From Prosapia bicincta (Eukaryota > Arthropoda > Insecta > Hemiptera > Cercopidae), in assembly GCA_036971475.1 (NCBI GenBank), contig JBAIZL010000005.1, positions 65,699,155-65,763,154 on the forward strand: 64,000 bases of DNA, written 5' to 3'. The notes under the pieces are model-generated. The model saw only the letters and a list, made by a program, of their open reading frames with translations, was not told the origin of the DNA and did not search any database. This document shows positions 42,801 through 56,300 of this stretch, in pieces. How positions within the stretch are numbered: position 1 is the stretch's first letter; every line of letters begins with the position of its first letter. A program made the position numbers and the translations under genes.

Positions 42801-45800
42801 CTTTGAAGTTGTGCCCAATTTGTAAGAATCAATTCCAAAAAAAGTCCAGAATTGTGGCGAAACCGTTCATTGCTTTTCAATCACGATAATGCACCTGCTC
42901 AAACAATGTTGCTTGTGAGAGATTGTTTGGCCATAAACACCACAATCATGCCACCATATTCATTCACTAGATTTGGGCCCCTGTGGCTTTTTCCTGTTCC
43001 CAAATTTGAAGAGACCTAAGAAAGGATGAAGACTTACAAACTCTTTCATCTATTATTCATTCGAATCAGAAAAAACCAACACACCACAAAACGTCTATCT
43101 AACCTTTGGATATGTCAAAAACAAACAAAATATGCTACTTGTTAAAACTTTAAATATGTGTTCAGGACATGATTAAGAACACACAAAAATTAAAAAATTA
43201 AAAAATCAGAGGCATGAAAGTAAGTTGAAAAAGTCAACTTAATTTTTGAACACACCTCATAATGTGAGCCTGATTTGGCTGTGAAAAACAGCTATGTCAA
43301 TTATTTCAATTTTAAATATTTTCAATTTAAATTTACTCTCATGTTACGAGGTGATAAACAGTAACATAAAGTACAGGGTGACACACGAGAGATGGACGGT
43401 TTTGAACTGCGTAGTACTGAGGGCAAGGTGGTGGGAGGTGGTCGTGGTGGGAGGTGGTCGTGGTGGGGATAGTTCTGTCCACACAAGACGCCATTTCATT
43501 TACTCAGTCACTGGGACTTGCAAAGTCGAGTGTTTGTCTATGACAGTTTCGTGAAAAGTGGTGAGTCTATTATTGCTACACAGCGGTTGTTTCGTGCGTG
43601 GTTTAATGTCGGTTAACATGGAGCTGTTCCGAGCTGTAACACAATCCTCAGATGGGTGGAATACTTCAGATCAACTGGAAGCACTCTCGCTAAGAAGTGT
43701 AATGACACCAGAAAATGTTGAAAGAGTAAGGAAAGCGGTAGTCAGAAGCCCAGGACGGTCAGCTAGGCGCCAGGCTAGTGAGTTACGAATCAATCGTGAA
43801 TCGGTTAGATGAATTTTGCATAAAAAATTAAAATTCCATCCATACAAAATGCTCACTGCCCCAACAACTTAAGGAAACTGATTTTGCTGTACGAGAAGAC
43901 TTCGCTTACAGAATGCAAGTGATTTTGGGATCGAATGAAAATAAAATTTTATTGATGAGAGATTTAGCTCATTTTCATTTAAACGGGACCGTGGATAAGC
44001 AAACCTACGTTACTGGGCTCCAGAGCATCCACACTCTATCCAGCACTGTCCTCTACACTCAGAAAAAGTAACAGTCAGGGTGTGCACGAAACACCGTCTG
44101 TCTCCTGTGTGTCACTCTGTATAACAATGAAAAATAGCAAATATTTAAAATTATAAAAACGTATTATTTTTTTAAAGATAAACCTTTCCATTTTGAACCA
44201 AAATAACTCAAATGATGTTTGAGACCAATATAGACCATAACAAATTGTACTTTGGGAAAACAGGACTCATCTTTCAACAAAATTAAAGAGCACACATAAT
44301 GTACTAAATATGATACTGATTCATCTTTTGCTAACGGCACAATAGAAATGCCGGCCTGTGTAATCCAATTTTTTTGTTGGTTCACTTGTGTACAAGTGCC
44401 TACAATGTCAGTTATACTGGAGGCATTTATTTCATTTAGCAGCTGTTGACAATGTTGTTTTTATTCATTGTTTTTAAATATTAAAACACATCATATATTT
44501 TGCATTAAAATAAGTGTTAGAAATATATTATATTGCTTTTAGTGACTCCACCATGAGTAAGAAAAGGGTTTACACTAGTATAAATACTTCCAAGAAGTTG
44601 TATACTTATTTTAAGTGTATATCAGTGCAATAGCTCAAGTTGCAAATAAAATCAAAAAGTAATAAATTTTTATTCATTTGTTATTACTTTAAAAAGTAGC
44701 ATATGAAAACAAAACAAACATTCTCAACAGCTGACAAACATTGTACAGACAAGTTCACCAGGATAACAGGTAAAATTTGTAATAATTGAATTTATAGAGC
44801 TATCAAAATGTATAACTTCTGTTAATCTTTTAACCCACCTCACATAAATGATTATTAAATGTTTTTCTAAATATTTAGTACGGAGATTTTTATAAAAATT
44901 AGCATTTCAAATCATGAAAATTTTGTATTAATATTTTGAAAAAAATTTCTACTTGACCAACAGAAATTTTATCATATTTTAAAAGCAACTTTTTATCACT
45001 GTAAACAAACCCTGAAAGATTCATTGATTTTAAAAATTTATTTAAATTAAATTTAATTAAAAAATAAACCTACAGGAACACATTCATACTTTCTAGACTA
45101 TTATTAAAGAGCTATACACATTTTTAAAAAAAGGTCTTTCTTAAAAATAAAAGTAAGAAAAAAAATTACCTCAAAGATGTCCATTGGATCCTTAATTCTT
45201 TTGCTAATTAGGCGGTACCAACAAACCCGTCCAGTGGTAGGAGGAAAATTCCTTGGGATTTCAGGCGATATTTCAGTCTCATGATAATGATCATATGTAT
45301 CATTTAACTCTGTGTTATATACGCTTAAAGCTTCACTATGGGAATCATAAACATTGAGAGCTTCTAAATTCAACTTCTCAAATCTATAAAAGGAATCCAT
45401 ATGATTCAATAATTTAATAATAATAAACACATACTCATTACAAACATTTTTACATTAGGATACATTTACGAACTGATGCCAGTCCAAAAAGTATAACTAA
45501 CAATATTTTACTTTAAAGAAATTTCCAAGGACAGTAAATATTATCACAACTAATTAACTAAGTACCTTTTAATCATAATTTGAAGTACAGTAATATTTGG
45601 TGTAGCTTCTAACAACTGTTTTTTGTAAACCCTCAAGTCCTCTTCAGCAGCAGCAATAGACTGCTTAAATATGTCATAGTCAATATCAAAGTCTGGCTTT
45701 CTATGATTCAGTGCATTGTATGGTTTAGTTGAAATCACTGTGAAAATATTTGCAAACTTGGCTTCCTGAACTTCAATCCCTTCTAGTTTAGAACTTTTCA

Positions 45801-46519
45801 AAATTGAATATTTTAGGGCAGTTTGTAAGACATCCATCAACTGCAATACAAGATTTATTATAATTTAAAATTAGGGTAAAACAATGCTTGTGTAATAGCT
45901 TGCTTGGCAAATATTTATTTCCAGAACAATCCATTCTAAAATGTGAATGCTATTAGTTAGAATATCGATTAGAAAGTACGAGTATTTTAGTAAATACGTT
46001 AAACTAAACTAAATTATTTAATCTTTTTTGTTGAGAACTGCGACTGGTTTTATCCTTTGTGACTTTATATGAGATTGTTTATAGGTGAACTTTATGTATA
46101 ATATTGAGTGCAATCATTTAATGATTTTGTGTGATCAGCTTATCATAATTAATGTTAAGTGTTACAGATACATTTCAATTACCCCTCTGAAGTGAGAACA
46201 CGTACCGCTGCCACTATTAGGTAAGCAGTAGCGGATAAGGACTGTATTTTAGAAGTTAAATGTTATTTGAATCCTAGTTTAAGATAATTTCATATAATTC
46301 ATTTCCTTTTCGGTCACAGTGCCGATGGTCCTCAGGTAGAGATTACTAATTATCATCTGCAATGAATTGACTTAAATTTAATTTGGTTACAACTCGAACA
46401 GTAAGAATTCATATATTCACAAACCAAGCTCATATGAATGGTAAGATAGAACTATTACTATCATATGGGGAGATAGCACATTGAAATAACACATGTTTCA
46501 ATGTTAAGCTTCTCAGTGA

Positions 46520-46550
<31 letters not shown>

Positions 46551-47232
46551 GTAAATTTATTTAAATATGACTAAACAAACTCATTTACTTAGTGTCGCCA
46601 TAAGTATAAAACAACCTTAAACAATCATATCCTTAGAATATTTGTTGATGGCTTGTGGCAATAATTCTTAAATAAAGACTTCCCTCTGTAAAATCTAAGA
46701 TTAAACTATACAAAATGAGTCCTACCAGGAACTTTTACAACAATTTTATCAACAATACCAGGGGAAAGAGTATTTTATCTTGACAAAAAAGACTTAATTA
46801 AACTGTTTGGCAACTGCTAGCAGCTTAGACCACGCATGATTCAAGACTGGAGCAGTCAATGTGTTCATATTTAAAATTCAAAAGCCATTTCATACATTAA
46901 AGGTGAATAATAATATTAAAGTATTAAGTAAATTATACAGTCCAATGACAATTACAGGGAAAGAGGTAAAATTAATGATTTTAGGCTATAATCATAATCT
47001 ATAACATAAAATGGAAAATTATACTACTGTTCATAAGTTTTTATTATTATCACAAGAGATGAGTAAAATAGTGTATAACTGAAATTTATACTATTTAAAA
47101 AAAGCTACAAAAAAGTAGTGCAAGCTCAAAAGAATGAAGAGGCTAAAAGAAAAGTTATTTTGAAATTTAATAGTAAAGAAATCATGAAGTCTATTATTTA
47201 TAGATACACTAGATAGGAGTCTTCTATATACA

Positions 47233-47312
<80 letters not shown>

Positions 47313-50300
47313 TTTAATTAATATTTATATTGTATAATCTGACACACAAAAGCGCTATTAGTTTCAGTTTTAAAGTGTTTATATCAAACAATTTAATAAT
47401 CATACCTTTATCAAACGTATTTTGAAAGTCTTGTATTTTCCAAAAACATACATTTCTGAGCATTCCAAATTTGTTTCATCCTCAGCATCTGCTATTTTAT
47501 TTTTTGTGTCATGATAAACTTGATGGTATCTTTCATACAATTTGAGGCACACCTGTAACAATACAAATTATTGTAAATATATAAACAAAAATCTGTTAAC
47601 AAGATTTTATTTATATTCACTAATTTACCATATGATTGAATATTTTAGAGTAATGCCAATTTAAACATATTTTGTTTCACAACTCCTAGACCATCTTGTT
47701 TATCTAGGTGGTAAATATTTACACCTATGATCAGATTGTTAAATTATTGAAGATTCTCTGGTGAAGGTTTTGTTTAAAAAGTAAAAAATTCAACAACTAT
47801 AAAACTTCTACTATATATATATTTACTATCAGGCTGAAAATGAAGTAAAAGATAAGTCATAAAAATCTGCTAGTCCTTGAACACAACTAATTTTTTTACA
47901 AAAGTATTGTCTTTTAAGATATCTTGGTTAGGAAGAAATTTATAAAAACTAAACAAAAATAGACAGTGTCTATTCAGAATGTTATATAAACATTCAACAT
48001 ACATTTAAGTGTATTATTTAAAGGTTGTATTCGATGTGTAATAAGAGAACTAATTCATATTAGAAAGGGACAAAATCAAATTTCATATACATCTTTGAGA
48101 AATAAATTTCTATCTATGGGAAAATTACCACAGTGCTAAACACTAGTCTTCAAACGTAAAGATCCTCAGTTCAAATCAGTCCTAGAAACCCCAAATTTTT
48201 ATAATTTAGTTTTTGAAAAAACTGTATTAACATTAATTGTCTTCCAATATAGATATTTGAACTATAGGTATCCCAAAATGTATTTGAGCTTTATTGGATG
48301 AATAAAAACATATTTTATTAAAGATTGAAAATTTGTACAAGATATATATCAGAAGAGTGTGAGCTAATGAAAAGAATCTAAGGCTAAGGAAATGAGACGT
48401 TCGATGAGTTATGACAAGTAATGACCAAGAAGATCAACTATTCAGCTATAGCAGTATCAACCGGTGGTAGTTGTTATAAATGACTTCATTTAAAGTACAG
48501 GTGACTTGCACAAGTTGTAGATAACTTTAACATAGTCTCAGTATAGTGTTAGGAGTTTTGACAGGCACTGTCCTGTAAACAGGTGTCTTACCATTATAGG
48601 CTAAAGAAATTAAATAGGCTATGGTACATGTATTAGAGACTTCAAGTAATTTTTTGAAAGAATGACTAAGTTTAAACACACTCTGGTAAATAATATTTAC
48701 ATTTTTATCATAGATTTTGTTATCCATGATGTTTGATAACCTTTACGTTGAAACTTTGTAAAATCATGACATGAATGAAGTTATAATTAGTGGATATTTT
48801 TTTAAAGCTTACTGAGACAAAGAGCTTTGGCACTACACAATATCATCAGTCCCTCCTTATCAAAGTGTCAACTTGAGGAATATTTTACTTATAAGTTTCT
48901 ATGACTTGGTTTGATTTATAAGAGCCTCACTTAGCAATGTTTAATCAGCTAACAGTTAATGTTTAAAGGTCGCAGAAATTATTATTTAAACATGCTGAAA
49001 ACCTTTTGAAAGAAAAACAGCAATGACAGAATATACTGACCTTTCTAATGTGAGCAAACTGAGTATAAAGAAATGCTGGACAATAATAACTACAATTATT
49101 TTCTTACTGTGTTTATTTTGTATTATTTTATTATTATTAGATTTTCTTTATCTTATATGTTTCTAAAAATTAGTCTTTTTCTTTTAAAAAAAATATTTTT
49201 ATTTTCCTATCAGGACAGTGAAAAGTGATTAAATCAAAATAAAAATGAATGACTCAAATCATAAAATAAACATAATAAACTTATAGCTACGAAGATAAAA
49301 AAAGTTGTGCATAGTGTAATTAACATGTTGGCTGCGGAGAAAGCCTATCGGCTTTCGAGTGGAGGCTTCTCGAGTGCATCGGAACCCTATAGGCTTCTCG
49401 TCCAAATTCATTACATGTCGGGTTTACGACTGCAGTTATTGCTTTAGTTTGCTGTTTCTCTCGCAGCGTGGTGGGTGTGTACGTGTGTTTCTTGTGTAGC
49501 AATAGTTTCCCATTTCGTTTACCAAAGGACGGTAAATTATTCATTTGTTTTTGTAAATAAATAGTGTTAGTTTTGGTGTTTTATCTCTGTAAAATAATGG
49601 CTGATACATCTAGGGACATGGTTTTAAATGTAAATAGTGCTTTGAACGATGTTGGTGACTACTCCGAGACTAGGTCCAGTGATGAGTTCAGTGACATTGA
49701 TGCCGCCAACCTAGATGGTGAACCTATATCTACAGACAATGAAAGTGAGTCAGATGATGATGATTCAGATAATTACAACCCTACTTGGTGTCATTATAAC
49801 ACTATTGGTATGAGAGACATACGATTTACTCGACAGAATAGGCTTTTAGTAATAATTTACTATATATAACAATAAATAGGCAAAAGTGTAATTTTTCTAC
49901 AATGGTATCTTCTACCGGTACTGTAAAAGCCTATCGGCTTCCGATAACTGTGACGTCATAATATTAGCTGAAAGGCATGCAAAATGTTTTTTTTTCTTCT
50001 GATAAATTATTTATTTCATTATTATATACGATATATGACAATAAATAGTCACAAGTAAAATTTTTCTTACAATGTGACCTTTTAGCAGCGCTGCGGAAGC
50101 CTATTGGCTTCCGAAAATTATGACTTCATATTATCACCTGATAAGCATTGAAATTACTTTTTTCTGACAACTGTCTTTTTTCATTAAATTAAATAAAAAA
50201 GTTGTAAACAAAAACTTCAGGACTGGTACAAGGTATACCCCAAGTTTCGCCGCAGCGAACGTGTTAAATAGTGATTTACAACAGTCTCTCTATAATTTGG

Positions 50301-53300
50301 AAGTATTGGACCAATGAACTGACAGATTAATGAAACATGCCAGATTACTGGACATTAACCATGATCGTTGCTGTACACCTGAAGTGAGACCTTGTCCAGT
50401 GAACTGAAATATAAAAACAGTGTTTTCGCTTACCAATATAATTTTATAACCAAAGAATGCATCATAAATTAATGTATTACAGGTGCTGTATTGGCTGATA
50501 ATGCCTGTATGTTCCGAATCCACAATGCATATCACTGTTAGTTCATTTTTTTTCTATTTTTATTCTATAAAATAATAAGTTAACAAAGTAATACATATTG
50601 ATACACTGAAATCAATACTCAAAATTTGCCACAAAAACATGTAACTTTGCTTTATCTACTGCATTCAATAGAATGCAATCACCTAATAAAGTTTTGATGA
50701 TAAATAGTTCAATTAACAACTGTCAAACAGCAAAAACAAACAAATCAATGATTTTATTACCCAAAGCAGGCACTAATAACCAAAACTGAGTAAGTAAACA
50801 AGTATTTATTGTATTAGCTAAGCGATTCAATACACCAAAAAAAAAACATAGTAAAGCTATTCTGGAACCAGTAAAGGGGTGGAGTAGTTAAGGGGCTACA
50901 AGATAGTATAATAGGTTTTAAAAATAGAAAACCTATTTGTCATTGAGTTTCATGGTTAAATGACATCTGTAGAAGTACTCTGATTTTAATGAGATTTCAA
51001 TGTTTCATTATGCCTCTAATTGTATTTAAACAATTGTTATTGATTTCTTTCTTTGTGAAATTACCCTTAAATGAACCTATAAAAAGGGCCTTATTCTGGA
51101 GGTTCAAATAGAATTTCCTACCAGTATAAAAGTGTTCCACAACATATTCACAAACATAGTAAAATGAGTTTGTGTTAGATTTTTATAAAATCTACTAGCA
51201 TTACCCAGCACACATTTCTGAACCCGAAATCATAATTTTATAATGGTAAATAAAAAGTTATTAAGTAATTTTCCAATAAGAAAAGCAAATCAAACATATA
51301 AATAATTATATTTCATTTACTGCAATGCTAGAGGATGAATAATGTTTTTCGTCATTTCATTAGGCATATAAACATACAAATTTTAGCTGTCCCAACACAT
51401 AATATATAACAACAGTATAATAACATGCAACATATAATTGTCCGTGAAAAAAGCACGAATGTTCCAAATTTAATCGAGCAATGACTAATGATTGCCCTTG
51501 TGCCATGTTTATGGTTATTGCAAATGGAAGATGGAAAGGAAATTATAGTCGTTTGAAATCAAAGGGTAAATCGGATTAAATCATAGATATTCGTGGAATT
51601 AAGACCATCTCTCCTTTGAACTTGCCGATTATGATTTTTCCCTCGATCAAGTTTGGTGTCAGTTTTATGTAGTCAGTCTGGTTCTATTGCACAGCTTTAG
51701 TGGATTTAAATTTCGCAAGAGTATTATTGGCGATCCTACTTTTAATATTAATAAGCGTGGATCCAATAATTGTACATAGAATTTAGCAATTTTAAACAAT
51801 TTAAAATAATTAATAACATATTTTTATTTCTAAATTATGTTTATAATTTTTAAATTATTTAAGTAATGCTAGTATGGATATACATTTCAATATTAGACAT
51901 ATGGATGGTTGCAAACTGAACCATTTTAATCCTCTGGCGCATAGCCCTGTGGATGGGTCTCCACCAAACTTCACAATCCTCTGGTGCATTGCCCTGTGGA
52001 TGGATCTGCACCAAACTTCACAATCCTCTGGCGCATAGCCCTGTGGATGGGTCTGCACCAAACTTCACAATCCTCTGGCGCATAGCCCTGTGGATGGGTC
52101 TGCACCAAACTTCACAATCCTCTGGCGCATAGCCCTGTGGATGGGTCTGCACCAAACTTCACAATCATCTGGCGCATAGCCCTGTGGATGGGTCTGCACC
52201 AAACTTCACACTAACCATCCTGGGAATATTATACCCTTTAAATATTATACACATGGTTAATCACTTTAACGTGGATAATTTTTGAATTATCATGTAGCTT
52301 CAACAAACAAAAATATTCTTTGTTGAAACAATACTTACATTCATTTTTTCAATGGCGTCTGCTTTCCTTTGGACCCATATTGTTTTTGTGTTGTTGTCAG
52401 TCAAATAGACCATACAACTATTTAGCATTTGATTTGTTACCTGGCAAAAAACAAATCAAACATGAGACATTACATACAATTAGAGCTATAATATACAAAA
52501 ATATGACTGAAATATTATCATATATAAAATTATATCTAATGTGTTATGGTTTCCCGGAAACACATAGAGACATCGGTCCTACCCTATCGGTGAATCAAAC
52601 CCAACCCCGCTCAAAACTTTCAACAAGCCGACTATTGCCATGCCTCTCAAAAGTTTGTCATTACTAAACTTTAAAACCCCCAAGCATCTTGCACTCCCAG
52701 AAGAACTAAAGATTTCTGCCCTTGAGACAATCCACACTTTATATCCTGAACCAGACTGGCTGCACATCTACACTGATGGATCTAAACTCAATCCTACTGG
52801 AGCTGGGGCTGGAGCTTTCTCCAAGCTATTTGAAATCAGCCAGGGCGTTGGGGCAAACACATGTAGTTTTGATGGGGAAGTAACGGCAGTGCGACTGGCC
52901 GCAGAGGCTCTTGCTGCGCATCACCCAGCAACGAACCACCAACGAGCTGTTTTCTTTATAGACTCCCAAGCCGCCATAATTGCAATAGCCGCCAACTCTT
53001 CAACAGACTGTTCGAACATATTCCACTGCCGAGAAGCAATCTCACAACTTTTGCAAAATGAATGGTCAATTAGCCTTCAGTGGATCCCAAGTCACATTGG
53101 CATCACAGGTAACGAAAGAGCAGACGACCTTGCAAAAAATGGAACGCAGATGCAACAACCATATGCAGAAACCAGCCTCACCTCTGCCAAACACCTTATT
53201 GATGCAATCCTTAAACGCTCCATTAAAAAAGATCATGAGGAAGCCAGCAGGGGGAAACAGTGGGCATCACTTAGCAGTCGCGGTCCTTTGGTGCCCACAA

Positions 53301-56300
53301 GCGATAGAGCAACTGCCGTGGCTGCCTTTTGACTTCTGACAGGACACGACTATCTCCAGGCCCACCTCTACCGTTTCGGCCTAGCGGAGTCCGATACGTG
53401 TCCGCTCTGTCTGAATGGTGTCATGAATGGGGACCACATTTCAACCTGTCCTGAACTGGATGACCAGCTGTCCAGAACCGGTCGTTACTGGGAGGCTCGA
53501 CGCCGAATGGTTCAACAGCCAAGGGCGGGCATTGGATAAAGTAAAGTAAAGTATCATATATAAAATTATTTCAATCTTAAAACCCCTGAATTAGATTTTC
53601 CAATACAAGCAAGGGCTTTGACTCTTAAAATTAGCAAATTATTTTAATAATTTTTTTTTTAAATAGTAGAAGTTTAATTTGAAATTTGTTTGAATTTACA
53701 ACTCTGTTCAAATAAGATTGAACTTTTGAAATCGCACACAAACCTTGTAAAGTTTGAATCTCAAACCAAGCCACACAAAGAAGCCTTTTTACAAACTAAA
53801 CAAGACTCTTACCATAAAAAAAATCCAAGATCAAAAAAAAAACAATGAAATCATTGATGATATTTGATTTTTGAAAGTTGTTATCTAACTGCTTCATCAT
53901 ACTAACAGAGAAAGAAATGTATACTCATAAAAGATTTGTTAGTGTTAAAATCTTAAGCAAAACAACAAGTCTTTAAAGATCGTCATGGACATTTTTTCAA
54001 TAATTTGTCCAAGTGCTGAATGCTGGTGTTCACTTAATTGGCTATATATATATATATATATATAATAATTAATAAATTAAAAATATTTCAAAAACAAGAA
54101 TACTTTTAATGAATATATTTATTCAAAGCTTTTCGCCGATAAAATAGTACCAGCATTTTGAAATATTTTTAATTTATTAACTATATTACAAGAAAACATC
54201 ACCATATTTAATATATTAATCGCCTTACTAGGCTACTAGTGTTGTGAATATGTGCTCTACAGAGGTTAGTTCTATTAGTAATCCATCTTTAACAAAAGAT
54301 TTAAATTAATATCAGAAACGTAAAATTCAATTAATGAAAACTAATTGTAATATATTTTTTTACAAACAATGTATTATTAATAATATTGTTCCTAAATATG
54401 CACGAATTAATATTAAAAATAAAAGTAATGTAGCACAAGGAAGATGCTGGTACTATTTTATCGGCGAAAAGCTTTGAATAAATATATTCATTAAAAGTAT
54501 TCTTGTTTTTGAAATATTTTTAATTTATCAACTATATTACAAGAAAACATATCACCATATTTAATATATATATATATATATATATATATCATTGGGTAAT
54601 TTTGTGTGTTCCAGAAGCTGCAACCTGTTTGCCCAATCACCCAAAATAACACTAACTCAGCATTCTCCAATCACCTAAAAGAAACAGGACACAAATACAA
54701 AGACATTTACCATAATCTAGAAATCTTACACATCAACAAAAAAGGACCACACCTCAACACATTAGAACAATATAAAATTTACAAACACACAAAAACACAA
54801 AGTACAAACATATTAAATGAACAAACCCAATACAAATCACTCATACTCTATCGAAAACCTGCCCTTTAAAACCGTCACCGCTTAACCTAACAACAACTCC
54901 AAGCGAAAAATTTAGATACTGATGAATATCACCATGGAGCGATCGAAAACGTTTTGTCTCAGTAAGTTTTTACAAATTTACAAAATTAAAGTTCGGATAG
55001 TCATAAACTAATGTAAAAGTGATTAATTAAGTTTCACCAAACTTAATGGACTACAAAATTCAAGTAGTTATATATGTTGAGCAAACTGTTCAATTTTGTC
55101 AAGTGTCTCACTACGTTTGGAGAAAACTCCAATTGGCATGAGATGGTGCCATAATTTACAACTTGCAGTTTTTGTGTAGTACATCGAGGTTTGTTTATAA
55201 ATTACTACTTCTGATATTACTCGGCAAAAACACCACTACTTACTGATATTTTTCAGCAGACACGTTTTGCACTAGATCAGTGTATTCTGACCTAGTAGTG
55301 GTTTTTTTCCAAGTGATACCAAAAGAAGTAATAATTTAATCTATTTGGTCTCACTTGAAGTTTAAAAAAAAATCGTCTTACCTTGACTAGTAAAGTAGTA
55401 ATTCTTTCAGTAGTATTAAAGAAACGAGATGTTGCGTATATCATTCTAATAGCATACATTAAGCTGGGCAAATAGCTTGACATATCTATTGGTTGCATTC
55501 TATAAAGCGGTAGCCAATACTTCTTTAAAGCATACAAGTACTTAACATTGTCTTCAGACTCATGTGTACAGAAAGTTACCCAATTATCCAATGCTTGCCA
55601 TTTCTAAAACATAAATTTTAAACTTAAGGAGACTTTCATTATATGAGGTTACATAAAACAATTTTGTCCAAAGCAAAGATTCTGAATCTTTATTAAAAAG
55701 ATAAACGTGATAGTGCACATTTAGTGTTAGTAGCACCTGTAAGTAAAAGTATAAATAGATGTACAAGTGTTAGTAGCAAATAAAGCACACTCCTGGTAAT
55801 AATAATTCAGATAGGAAAAAATAGTGTCTTGGAAGTAAATTTAAGTAATTAATACAAACTAAATCTTTATATAGTATGTATAAAACTATACAATGGATTA
55901 ATCACTTTAACAATAGTTTATGACTATCCGAACTTTAAATTTTGTAAGTTTGTGAAAACTTACTGAGACAGAACGCCTGATGAAGATCGCCACATAGCGA
56001 TCGAAAACGTTCTGTCTCAGTAAGTTTTCACAAATTTACAAAATTTAAAGTTCGGATAGTCATAAACTATTCTTAAAGTGATTAATTAAGATTCTCCGAA
56101 TGTAATGGGCTACAAAATACAAGATATAATGGAAATGAATTTTAATAAACTTCAGAAAATTGAATAAGCTTAAGGAGAAATTTCGCCTTGCAGTTTAAAT
56201 TCTACGTGGCTAAGCTGTTTCTATACAAATGAAATATGATCTTCAAATGTTTAAGAGAACAAGTTATTCAAATGTTTATTTACAAAATAAAAAAGGAAAA

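Noticed and set aside
48110..48205. tRNA-like or tRNA-SINE-like stretch (gttcaaatcagtcct resembling a B box)
   Set aside because: The A box and cloverleaf stems cannot be drawn convincingly, and there is no copy elsewhere in the window.
49597..49869. Independent small host gene
   Set aside because: It lies between piggyBac ends with TTAA borders and has the acidic piggyBac N terminus, so it was assigned to the element.
51931..52211. CRISPR array
   Set aside because: The units are contiguous 47-bp tandem copies with no unique spacers, in a eukaryotic genome.
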